From Spirochaetales bacterium (lineage in GTDB: Bacteria > Spirochaetota > Spirochaetia > SZUA-6 > RPPD01), in NCBI GenBank assembly GCA_016934415.1, contig JAFGSW010000072.1, forward strand, positions 1 through 64,000: 64,000 nt of DNA, written 5' to 3'. Below, piece by piece: positions 1-7,689 of this stretch. The notes beneath the pieces are model-generated. The model ran no database searches. It had not been told where the DNA came from and saw only the letters and a program-made list of their open reading frames with translations. Numbering within the stretch: the first letter of the stretch is position 1; every line of letters begins with the position of its first letter. Both the position numbers and the translations under genes were made by a program.

Positions 1-56
1 CCGGATCAACTCAAGCGATTTCACGCGCGTGCCATCGTATCAGAAAAGAGAAAAAA

Positions 57-1436
57 TCAGCCGCCGATCCTGAAGGCGATGATCGGGCTTTGGCCGCCGG
101 TCTTCGCCTGGGCCAGAGCCTGGGCCGCTTCCTCGACGAAAGACTCAGGCGCGATCTGCCGGCCGCCGCGCGCGGTGATTCCGAGGCAGGCCCGCACGCC
201 GATCGCGAGAAGCGACTGGTAGAGTATTTTGGCGGACCGGATGGCGGCGTCGATGCTCATTCCCGGCGCGATGACCGCCGCGGTGCCGGGCTCGTATTCG
301 AACGAAAGGTCGGCATCCGTGAACGATCGGCGGAGCGCGTCCGTGAATTCTCCGCCCCACGGATCGGCGCCGGATCGGGCGGCGCTCACGGCCACGAGGA
401 GGAGCGCCGCATCTTCCCTAAAGGAGGCCGCCCGCTCGATCTCCATGGCAAGCCGTTCCCGGAAAAACTCCTTTCGCACCAGGCCGGTCCGTTCGTCATA
501 GCGTTCCAATCTCCGGGCTTTACGCTCTTCCTCGCTCCATTCGAGACCCGCCGCGGCCTCGGCCTCATACTCCAACTCAGGCTCACGATCACAATGAGGC
601 TCAGGCGCGGAATCCGAGTCATACCCGAACCGAGGCTCGGGTTCGGACGCAGGCTCAGAATCGGAGGGTTGAGAATCGGCGTCGAGCTCGGGGAGCTCCT
701 CGATGAAGGATTCCGCGGTCCGGGACGAGTCCGGTCTGTGCGCATACACGTGCCGCTCGGACGAAGGCGTCCGCCTGCCGGGATATTCCCGAGCGTCGAC
801 GGCGGATCCGGGCCTCCGCCGGGCGAGCGCGGTCGCCGCGATGCGGTCTCGGCCCGAGAGGGCCGCATCGCGTGACGAGACCGCCGAGACGATGATAATC
901 ATGATAAACGTCAGAACGACGAAGCCCAGGAGAATGAGGAGAAGTTCTTGCAGGAGCACCGTCGCGTCGTCGTTTGAAAAAACGGTGTAAAGCGCATCGA
1001 TGCGCGCGTCAATCGACACATTATTGTAGATCAGGGTGACGGCGACCGGCGAGAGCTCCGCGGTGCCGAGGGGCTTTTTGAACTCGACGGGCCCGGCTTG
1101 GTTTCTGTACTGGGCGGGGGGGAAGTAATTCTTCGACCGGTACCTCGACTGGAGAATTCCGTACTTGGGGGAGCTCACGGCAATGACGAGGAGATCCGGA
1201 TTATCACTCAGCAATGAAGGAAAAAGGTCGGCGACTTGCTCTGAGGCGAAACTCCCGGCTTTGCTGAATCTATCCACTACATTGATACGGAACCGACCGA
1301 TGACCTCTTCAATCCGGACCTTGTGCTCCCAGGAGAGGGCGTCGATCCGCAGCAGCATGAACACGAAGACGCCGCTTATGAACAACAGCGTGAAGATCGC
1401 ATAACCGGCGATGATTCGCCGTTTCGTATCTTCCAT
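57..1436 (-). CDS. Two-TM membrane protein with degenerate GGDEF domain
   Basis: A 459-residue protein. The ATG at 1436 follows GGGAGGGG on the minus strand; longer readings run into an antisense shadow. There is an N-terminal membrane segment (about residues 8-26), an extracytoplasmic stretch of about 100 residues, a second strongly hydrophobic segment, a long acidic Glu/Pro/Ser linker, then a C-terminal domain. That domain starts with a DERTGLVRKEFF stretch resembling the GGDEF-family opening DxLTGLxNRxxF, and ends with a GIT...AAQALAQAKTGG pattern like the family's C-terminal end. The GGDEF catalytic motif itself is absent, so I infer a sensor or c-di-GMP-related scaffold rather than an active cyclase. 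It is divergent from the Memo gene. Confidence 0.7.
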   Translation of the reverse strand: MEDTKRRIIAGYAIFTLLFISGVFVFMLLRIDALSWEHKVRIEEVIGRFRINVVDRFSKAGSFASEQVADLFPSLLSDNPDLLVIAVSSPKYGILQSRYRSKNYFPPAQYRNQAGPVEFKKPLGTAELSPVAVTLIYNNVSIDARIDALYTVFSNDDATVLLQELLLILLGFVVLTFIMIIIVSAVSSRDAALSGRDRIAATALARRRPGSAVDAREYPGRRTPSSERHVYAHRPDSSRTAESFIEELPELDADSQPSDSEPASEPEPRFGYDSDSAPEPHCDREPELEYEAEAAAGLEWSEEERKARRLERYDERTGLVRKEFFRERLAMEIERAASFREDAALLLVAVSAARSGADPWGGEFTDALRRSFTDADLSFEYEPGTAAVIAPGMSIDAAIRSAKILYQSLLAIGVRACLGITARGGRQIAPESFVEEAAQALAQAKTGGQSPIIAFRIGG

Positions 1437-1637
1437 TACACCGCCCCTCCCTGAAAATATGCCCGGCGTTCGATCCGGCTCGTCGTCGAGGCGACAAACG
1501 CCTTCTTTTACCGTTTGCGGCCGGCCGTTTTTCCCGTGCAGCGGGTTATAGGATTTTATATTATATTTTCGCCCGAATTGAAACCGATTTTCTATACATT
1601 TTGGGTTTTTTTTGGTACTATGTTTTCGGGAGGCCGT

Positions 1638-2468
1638 ATGGAAACGAGACCACGCAGCCTGCCGTCCGGCTGGTACCCGGGGGGAAGAACCGAAACCGAG
1701 CGAAAAATCGAGGCGCTTTGGAAAAAGACCTCGCCGCGCCCGGAGCGCGCCTGGGCCGGCATTGTTCCGCACGCCGGCTGGGACTACTCGGGCCGGGCCG
1801 CGCTCGAGGTGATCCTCTCGGTCCGGGGACCGGTCGACACCTGGGTCGTCGTAGGAGGCCACCTGCCGGCCCGCGCCGGCGTGCTCGCCGCCTCCGAGGA
1901 CGCCTTCGAAACGCCCCTCGGCCCCCTCCCCGCCGACCGCGACCTTCTCGGCCGGCTCCGCGCGAGCCTCACGGTGCGCGAAGACGCGTTCCCCGACAAC
2001 ACCGTCGAAATCCAGCTCCCCTTCATCAAATACGCCTGGCCGGACTGCTCCGTCCTCTGGCTGCGCGCCGCGCCCTCGGAGGAGGCGATCGTCCTGGGAG
2101 AGACCCTCGCCCGCCTGGCGGCCGATATGAAGAAAAAGGTGGTCGTCCTGGGCTCGACCGATCTCACCCATTACGGCGAGAGCTACGGCTTCACGCCGAT
2201 GGGGAGAGGCGAGCGGGCCGTGAAGTGGGTGAAGGAAAAGAACGATAAAAAACTCATCGACCTCTTTCTCGCCCTCGACATCCCGGCCGCGCTCAAGGCC
2301 GCGGCGGAGGACTCATCCGCCTGTTCGGCCGGCGGCGCCGCGACGGCCGCCGCCTACGCCCGCGCCCGCGGCGCGAAGGGGGGCACGCTCCTCTCCTACT
2401 ACACGAGCTACGACGTCTTCCCGCACGAGTCGTTCGTGGGGTACGCCGGGATTTTATTCCCCGCGTGA
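1638..2468 (+). CDS. amrB: AmmeMemoRadiSam system protein B / Memo family
   Basis: A 276-residue protein. The ATG at 1638 was chosen because GGGAGG lies 5 nt upstream; the in-frame sequence before it looks non-coding. The family signatures are visible: VPHAGWDYSG near residue 40 and GSTDLTHYGESYGF near residue 170, which carry the histidines of the Memo active-site cleft (class III dioxygenase-like fold). The length is normal for the family. In other genomes Memo genes often sit with an AMMECR1 and a radical SAM partner, but neither is adjacent here. The reaction is unsettled for this family; a metal-dependent redox or dioxygenase-like role is likely. Cytoplasmic. Confidence 0.88.
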   Translation: METRPRSLPSGWYPGGRTETERKIEALWKKTSPRPERAWAGIVPHAGWDYSGRAALEVILSVRGPVDTWVVVGGHLPARAGVLAASEDAFETPLGPLPADRDLLGRLRASLTVREDAFPDNTVEIQLPFIKYAWPDCSVLWLRAAPSEEAIVLGETLARLAADMKKKVVVLGSTDLTHYGESYGFTPMGRGERAVKWVKEKNDKKLIDLFLALDIPAALKAAAEDSSACSAGGAATAAAYARARGAKGGTLLSYYTSYDVFPHESFVGYAGILFPA

Positions 2469-2471
2469 ATT

Positions 2472-2965
2472 AATTTCCCGAGGAATTTCTAAGGAAACCA
2501 GGAGGGAAGGAGGGAAATGGAAGGAGGAGAATGGGAGAAAGGTTAGTGGAATTTTAATTTTTTAGCAGGTGCTGCTTCGGTAAATATAAGTTTGGCGGAA
2601 AGTAAAATGAACTAAATTTATACAAAATATAAAGATTTTTTAGGAGAGGTTTGAAATAAAATTGGAATTACCAGATAAGTTTATAGATATTGTCCTAAGT
2701 TGGCCAGAGTATAGTTATGGTGTTAATAGAATAAATGTGAGATTAAAAAATGGAGAAAAATATTCGCATGTTCATATAGCTTGGGGAAATGAAATTATCA
2801 AAGTTGAAGGATTCAATAATATTCCATTTAACGCTTCTGATATTATTTCAATTGAGAATGATCTATAATGACATTTTACTAAAAAATAACTCCGACCTCT
2901 GCCCTCTTCCCTCATTTCCTGGTTTCCTGTCTTTTCCTGGCTTCCTGCTAAATTCCCGGGAATTG
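2472..2965. repeat. Inverted repeat (AGGAAACCAGG family) around a small AT-rich ORF
   Basis: The left arm (about 2472-2520) contains TTTCCCGAGGAATTTCTAAG then GAAACCAGGAGGGAAGG. The right arm (about 2900-2965) reads as its complement: CTCATTTCCTGGTTTCCTG, TTCCTGGCTTCCTGC, AAATTCCCGGGAATTG. Between the arms the DNA is markedly AT-rich and holds one small ORF. Related arms occur at 11071-11216 and 41916-41961, so this is a dispersed family. Function unknown. Confidence 0.65.
2662..2868 (+). CDS. Small AT-rich hypothetical protein
   Basis: A 68-residue ORF that starts at TTG 2662, 12 nt after AGGAGAGG; no in-frame ATG lies nearby. The sequence is a plausible small globular protein with Trp and Tyr residues (LSWPEYSYGVNRINV early, HVHIAWGNEIIKVEGF in the middle) and no membrane segment or recognisable domain. 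Base composition is far more AT-rich than the flanking genes, and it lies inside the AGGAAACC inverted repeat. Together these suggest acquired cargo. I do not recognise the family; spurious translation cannot be excluded. Confidence 0.5.
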   Translation: MELPDKFIDIVLSWPEYSYGVNRINVRLKNGEKYSHVHIAWGNEIIKVEGFNNIPFNASDIISIENDL

Positions 2966-2984
2966 AAGGTCATGACAAGCGGAG

Positions 2985-4697
2985 TTACGATTGACAAACA
3001 GCGGCCAATCGTTCCAATGCGAAGTCCCGCGCCTTTTCCATGAGGCGGGCGCCGTCAAGGGCGTCGCCCCTCGTCTCCACCCGCAAGGACGCCAGGGCGG
3101 GCATGAGGGTGGTCCACACCTCGCGCTCCTCGGCGGAGAGATCGTGCAGGTAGTTGATCACCGGATTGAAGGGTTTCTTGAGCTCCTCGAGCGATGAGCG
3201 GTACGCGTCCAGGAATTCGCCGGCCGAGGAGCCGGCCGCGCCCGCCGCGAAGAGTTCGGGGAAGCGCCTGTCGGTCTCGGGCCGGGTATTCTTTCCCCGC
3301 GCCGCCCGCCGGGGGATGTCGAATGTCAAACCCTTCACCGGCGCGTGGACGATCTCTGCGTCGACGGACCGGAAGAGCGCCTCCATCCGCTCCCTGTAGC
3401 TCAAGAGCGGTTTGGTGGTGTAGCGCACGTATCCGGGGAAGCTCTCCCGGATCACCGTCTTGTTCTTGAAGATAAGCGTGAAGAAGTGCGACTCCATCGG
3501 CGCGCGGCGCGTTTCGCGGGCCTGAAAATAATCGTACAGGTAGGTGCCGCGGGCGTACGTCTTGCCCTCTGGATAAGAAAAGTCGACGCCGTACAGCCTG
3601 ATCTCCTTCGCCCCGAGGCGCGCCGCCAGGCTCACCGCCGCGTGGGAGACGTTCCCGCCCGACGTGTCGATGTATGGAAAGCTCCGCCAGTTGCGGTTCA
3701 CGAATTGTGAAAAAGGATGGCCGCTCGAAAAGAAAAGGAGCCGGTCGGAGAGGCGGGTGAGCACCGGCGGCGAGGCCAGGTCGAGGAGCAGTGGGACGCG
3801 GCGGGGATAGCCTTTGAGGAAGTGGTGGTAACTCACCTGCTGGCAGTCGATCGAGATGACGCAGTCCGGCTCGAGGTCGTGAGCCAGAAGCCAGGGGAGC
3901 GAGGTATCGGTGGCGATGAGGAAATACCCGTCGCGCAGCCGCCTGATCTCGGGCAGGCCCTCCTCCAGGGACGGGCCGGCGCCGGTGACGATCGCCTTCT
4001 TCCGGGGGCTTAAGGTGGCGCCGGTGCGCTCGGCGACGCGGAAATTGGTGAGGGTGTTGACGAACCATTTTTTCCCGAACGCGGCCTGCACGGTGTAGTC
4101 GTCGGCGATCTTGTTGATCGTCGACTCCACCGCCTCCATGACCGACTTGAAGTAGTCCTTGGAGGCATTGAAGCGGGGCCAGAGCGGAATCGAGCGAAGG
4201 TCGCCGAGCAGGGCGGGGATGTAATTGGCGAGCAGATAGGCCTCGATTTCGGCCTTCGATTTGTCGACGATGAGGCGGACGCGCGGATCCAGGAACAACT
4301 GGTGCAGATCGACGTGCTCAAGCACGCGGCGCAACAGCGGCAGCGATTGGTCGATGATGAGGATGCTTGAGACGCCTTCGAGGGGGAGGAAGGGGGTGAT
4401 GTGATAGCCCGCCCCCAGGCCTAGGAAGAGGAGGAAGCCGTCCCCCGCGTACAGTTCCCGGAAGCGTTCGCCCTCCCTGTCCGGATGAAAAGTCGAATGG
4501 AGCGGCAGGCCGCCGCCCTGCGAACCCAACGCCGGGACGGGCAGACCGCTCTTGGAGCGGAGGAACGTCACCTCCGAGGCCTCGATCGTCCCGGCCTTCC
4601 GGTCCCGGTCGAATTCCCGGGACAATTCCTGGGACAGCTCTGGGTTGTAAAGCGACAGCGCGAGGAGATTGCGTTCGAAGAGCGTCTTTTCAGGCAT
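2985..4697 (-). CDS. DUF115 / motility accessory factor (Maf)-like protein
   Basis: A 570-residue protein starting at ATG 4697, which overlaps the stop of the upstream paralogue by 8 nt (ATGCCTGA). The central DUF115 signature is clear: AIVTGAGPSLEEGLPEIRRL followed by DGYFLIATDTSLPWLL, LEPDCVISIDCQ, and later GGNVSHAAVSLAARLGAKEI and LYGVDFSYPEG. This family shares a sialyltransferase-like/Rossmann core and in flagellated bacteria is tied to transfer of nonulosonic sugars onto flagellin. It is the last gene of the 7463-to-2985 operon and is translationally coupled to the next DUF115 gene. The sugar and acceptor cannot be told from sequence. Confidence 0.85.
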   Translation of the reverse strand: MPEKTLFERNLLALSLYNPELSQELSREFDRDRKAGTIEASEVTFLRSKSGLPVPALGSQGGGLPLHSTFHPDREGERFRELYAGDGFLLFLGLGAGYHITPFLPLEGVSSILIIDQSLPLLRRVLEHVDLHQLFLDPRVRLIVDKSKAEIEAYLLANYIPALLGDLRSIPLWPRFNASKDYFKSVMEAVESTINKIADDYTVQAAFGKKWFVNTLTNFRVAERTGATLSPRKKAIVTGAGPSLEEGLPEIRRLRDGYFLIATDTSLPWLLAHDLEPDCVISIDCQQVSYHHFLKGYPRRVPLLLDLASPPVLTRLSDRLLFFSSGHPFSQFVNRNWRSFPYIDTSGGNVSHAAVSLAARLGAKEIRLYGVDFSYPEGKTYARGTYLYDYFQARETRRAPMESHFFTLIFKNKTVIRESFPGYVRYTTKPLLSYRERMEALFRSVDAEIVHAPVKGLTFDIPRRAARGKNTRPETDRRFPELFAAGAAGSSAGEFLDAYRSSLEELKKPFNPVINYLHDLSAEEREVWTTLMPALASLRVETRGDALDGARLMEKARDFALERLAAVCQS

Positions 4698-6243
4698 GCG
4701 CCCACTCCTCGACGAACCGTTCGCGAAGGGTTTCAAGAAAACCGGCCGCCGCCGCGAGTCGCTCCGCCTTCCCTCCGTCCGGATCGGGGCGCACCCCGGC
4801 AAAAAAGTCCGCCAGCTCGGACCGGGGCCGGCCGGTTCCGATCTCAGCCAGCCAATCGTCGAGAAGGCGCCGCACGATGCGTTTCCGCGAAGCCGCGGCC
4901 GGGTACCCCGCGAGCGGCTGAAGCGCGGGCGTCTGTCTCGGCCCGCGAGCCGCCCGCGCCGCCCGCTCGAAATCGGCCGGACCAGCGTTCTTCATGCCGG
5001 GCACGTCCACCGGCGATGGGAACAACCGGAACACGCGGAAGCCCTCGCGGTGGCACGGCTCGCGGAACGAGCCCGAGTAGACGGAGAGCGCTTCCGAGCT
5101 CCGGGCGCGGCCGGATCCGAGTCTCCGCGGCGCGAGCGTGTGCGCACGGGAGAAGGCCGCGGCGTAGGCCGGCAAGAAGCGGGTGGCGGCGCGCGCCGCC
5201 AGTTCGTCGTACGGATGGGGGGCGGCGTGGGAACGGATGTCGTCGTAACTGCAGTCGAGTCCGCAGAAAAAGACGGTCGCCGCGCCGCCGGCGCGGGCCA
5301 GGAAGAGGGCCGTGCCGGCCACCGTGCCGTGCGCGTCGACGGCGGGAACGGACGTTTCGCTCCGGGCGAAAAGCTCGAGCTCGAAAAAGTTCGGCTGGGC
5401 GAATAGAAACACACGGTCGGCCGCGCGCCAAGCTTCGCGCGCGCCGCTCAAGGGCATGGCGAGAAGCGGAATCCCGCCGCCTGAATGCAGGAGGAGGTGG
5501 GAAGCGTAATACCCGGCGTCCGTGGCGACCGTCAGGTCCGGCTCCAGACCGCGCGACCTGAGCGCCTTGAGCGCCGAAGCGAGAGCCCAGAGATTGACGC
5601 GGTCGCGGTGACGAACGAGCAGGGGCAGGGCCGCGTCCAGGGAGGGACCGGCGGCCGCGATGACGAGGGGAAGAGTCGGATCGAGAAGACGGCCCGCGAC
5701 CGGGGCGTCGAGGAGCAAAAAATTCTCAAGGGTATTGCGCAGCCAGCGCCGCCCGCTCGCCGCGGCGGTCAGGTCGCCGTAGGCGTTCTCCTTGAGCACG
5801 CGTAGGAGGGCGTCGCGGGCCCGGCGGGAAAGCTCGGGAAAGGCGCGGCCCGCAGCCGGCCACTCGAGCACTTCCACGGCGCGGGGATCGCAGCCGCGGA
5901 GGACGCGCTCGAAAAAAAGCTCTATGGATTCGCCGTTTCCCGGGCGCCACGCGTCATCGTCATGGCCTGCGCCTTCGGGCGCGAGCTCGTCCGCGAAGTA
6001 CACGGGAATGATCCCGGCCCGCGGAACGGCCGTTTCCGCCGCCGCCTCGAGGTATCCGAGTCCCGCCCCCAGGATGACGAGGTGGGTGAGCGGCCGATCG
6101 CGCAATTGTCCGGCCACGAAACGCTCCGCTTCCCGGCGTGGATCGTACACGGAAAAAAGCGCAATGCCGCCGCCTCGGCCGTCGTCGAGACGGGCGCTTC
6201 GTTCGCCCGAGGCCGCGGTGAACACAACGATACCCGAAGTCAT
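4690..6243 (-). CDS. Second DUF115 / Maf-like protein
   Basis: A 517-residue protein starting at ATG 6243 and overlapping the upstream gene by ATGA (6240-6243); the longer reading upstream of this ATG is a shadow of that gene. The DUF115 core is visible: PLVIAAAGPSLDAALPLL, RVNLWALASALKALRSRG, LEPDLTVATDAGYYASHLLL, GTVAGTALFLARAGGAATVF and FCGLDCSYDDIRSH. The N terminus (YDPRREAERF, HLVILGAGLGYLE) matches the dinucleotide-fold N-terminal region of Maf proteins. It is diverged from its downstream neighbour, so the two may use different acceptors or work as a pair. Flagellin glycosylation is inferred from the family only; no flagellar gene is in the window. Confidence 0.83.
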   Translation of the reverse strand: MTSGIVVFTAASGERSARLDDGRGGGIALFSVYDPRREAERFVAGQLRDRPLTHLVILGAGLGYLEAAAETAVPRAGIIPVYFADELAPEGAGHDDDAWRPGNGESIELFFERVLRGCDPRAVEVLEWPAAGRAFPELSRRARDALLRVLKENAYGDLTAAASGRRWLRNTLENFLLLDAPVAGRLLDPTLPLVIAAAGPSLDAALPLLVRHRDRVNLWALASALKALRSRGLEPDLTVATDAGYYASHLLLHSGGGIPLLAMPLSGAREAWRAADRVFLFAQPNFFELELFARSETSVPAVDAHGTVAGTALFLARAGGAATVFFCGLDCSYDDIRSHAAPHPYDELAARAATRFLPAYAAAFSRAHTLAPRRLGSGRARSSEALSVYSGSFREPCHREGFRVFRLFPSPVDVPGMKNAGPADFERAARAARGPRQTPALQPLAGYPAAASRKRIVRRLLDDWLAEIGTGRPRSELADFFAGVRPDPDGGKAERLAAAAGFLETLRERFVEEWAHA

Positions 6244-7463
6244 GCTTCCAACCGGGAGAGGATCGCCTCGGGAGCTAGATCGGCGTCCGCCGGGCATTCG
6301 AAGGCGCGGGTCGGGGAAAGCGGGGGAGCGTCGTCGAATAAACCCCGGAACAGGGCTTTCAGGTGATCGGACACGAACCGGGAAAGCAGCCGCGGGCCGT
6401 AGCAGCGGTTGTCCCTCGCCACCAGAACGATGTCGTCCCGTCCCAATGCGACGCAGGCTCCCAACCTGCCGAACCAGCAATTGATCGCATAGAGGAGAGT
6501 TTCCCGGAGACGGACGGCGTCGAAAAACGCGTAGCGGTCGGCGAGCGTCTTCAGGAAGGGCGCGAGCGAGACGATGACGACGTGAATCGAATCGCCCTCG
6601 CCCTTTTCCCGGGCCATGATCGCCCCGAGCGCCTCGGAAGGCGTGCGGAAAAACCGTTCCGGCCGCGGGAGATTCTTCAACATCCCCGTGAGGGCGGCGA
6701 CGGTCGGGCCGACTGACACTGAGAGCTCCCGAAAGAGCCCGAAGAGCGAGTTCCGGCTGTCCGCATGCAGTTGGAAATTGCTCACCATGAGGCTTCCCTC
6801 GAGCGTGCCCCGATCGGTGAACGGAAACATGTAAAGCGGCCGCGGAAGCGGCCCGGCCAGGGCGGGAAACAACCGCTGTCCGTCCTCGATCACGTGCGGC
6901 TCGCCCGGGTTCCGGTACTGTTCGGTCCAGCCCCGCGCCGTGAAGGCCAGCCCGGAAACGAGGCGGGGATCCAACCCGCGGTGCATCCAGGGCACGAATT
7001 CGCGGCGCGCGGCGTGAGTGAGGAAAAAGGCGCTGTGCGGCAGGTGCAGTTCCCTGTCGAGCAGGGAATAGAGGGCCGGGAAATAGGAAAAATCCTTCGC
7101 CAACCCGGTGATTTTTTTCCGGAGCCGCTCGATATTTTCGGAAAAATCGACGATCAGGAGGGATTCGCCCGAAGGAGCCTCTTCCTTTTCGAGATTCAGG
7201 AAAAGGAGGGATTTTTTCAAGAGCCCGCCGCCGCTTGGCAGTGGTTCTCCGCCCCGGCGGACGGCGGCGGCGGCCGTGCGGTCCGCACGCGTCGACGGTT
7301 TCGCCGCGGACGATTGCGCGGCCCCCGTGACCGGCGCTCCCGCCGTGACCGGCGCTCCCGAAGACGGCGGGAGCTCGCCCGAAATCATCGTCAGCCGCCG
7401 CAGCAGACCGTTGCTTTGACCCGTCATAACCTGGATGGAGATGGCTTTCGAAAGCAGACCCAT
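6240..7463 (-). CDS. Hypothetical protein, first gene of the DUF115 operon
   Basis: A 407-residue protein. ATG 7463 is preceded by AAGGA. A low-complexity Pro/Ala/Gly segment (about residues 33-75) separates a short N-terminal tail from a folded part. I see no catalytic motif, signal peptide or membrane helix. The segment around residues 130-250 (FSYFPALYSLLDREL, PLYMFPFTDRGTLEGSLMVS) has the alternating pattern of a PAS/GAF-like sensory fold, and the end (VIVSLAPFLKTLADRYAFFD, ALGRDDIVLVARDN) is another compact alpha/beta unit. It is coupled by ATGA to the DUF115 gene. Possibly a spirochaete-specific regulator; function unknown. Confidence 0.6.
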   Translation of the reverse strand: MGLLSKAISIQVMTGQSNGLLRRLTMISGELPPSSGAPVTAGAPVTGAAQSSAAKPSTRADRTAAAAVRRGGEPLPSGGGLLKKSLLFLNLEKEEAPSGESLLIVDFSENIERLRKKITGLAKDFSYFPALYSLLDRELHLPHSAFFLTHAARREFVPWMHRGLDPRLVSGLAFTARGWTEQYRNPGEPHVIEDGQRLFPALAGPLPRPLYMFPFTDRGTLEGSLMVSNFQLHADSRNSLFGLFRELSVSVGPTVAALTGMLKNLPRPERFFRTPSEALGAIMAREKGEGDSIHVVIVSLAPFLKTLADRYAFFDAVRLRETLLYAINCWFGRLGACVALGRDDIVLVARDNRCYGPRLLSRFVSDHLKALFRGLFDDAPPLSPTRAFECPADADLAPEAILSRLEA

Positions 7464-7556
7464 GGCGATCCTTGCTGTCCGGCGGGAGGCATGATGGCAA
7501 CGGACCGGCTGTCGAAAGCGCTTGACGGTTTCAACATCCCTCGGACAAGCCGCTGC

Positions 7557-7575
7557 AAAACCGAAAGCGGTTTTT
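7557..7575 (-). terminator. Rho-independent-type terminator after the acidic-protein gene
   Basis: AAAACCG-AAAG-CGGTTTTT forms a 7-bp stem with a 4-nt loop and a T run that works on either strand. It lies between the end of the acidic-protein gene (7690) and the start of the DUF115 operon (7463), so it probably ends the former. Confidence 0.5.
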
Positions 7576-7689
7576 CAATGGCTTCCCTCGAAGTGAATAC
7601 CAATTGCCGGGAGTGCGGCCGTCTCATGCGCCATCCGATTTTCCGTCATTCTCCATCTTTCGACGTCTATGAATTGGTACCGGCGATTT

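Noticed and set aside
1437-2171. Extended N terminus of the degenerate GGDEF protein
   Set aside because: The extra sequence is antisense to the Memo gene; ATG 1436 has a strong ribosome site and begins the TM segment.
6244-7500. N-terminal extension of the second DUF115 protein to about 936 residues
   Set aside because: The extension is an antisense-frame shadow of the upstream gene; ATG 6243 overlaps that gene's stop in a normal coupled arrangement.
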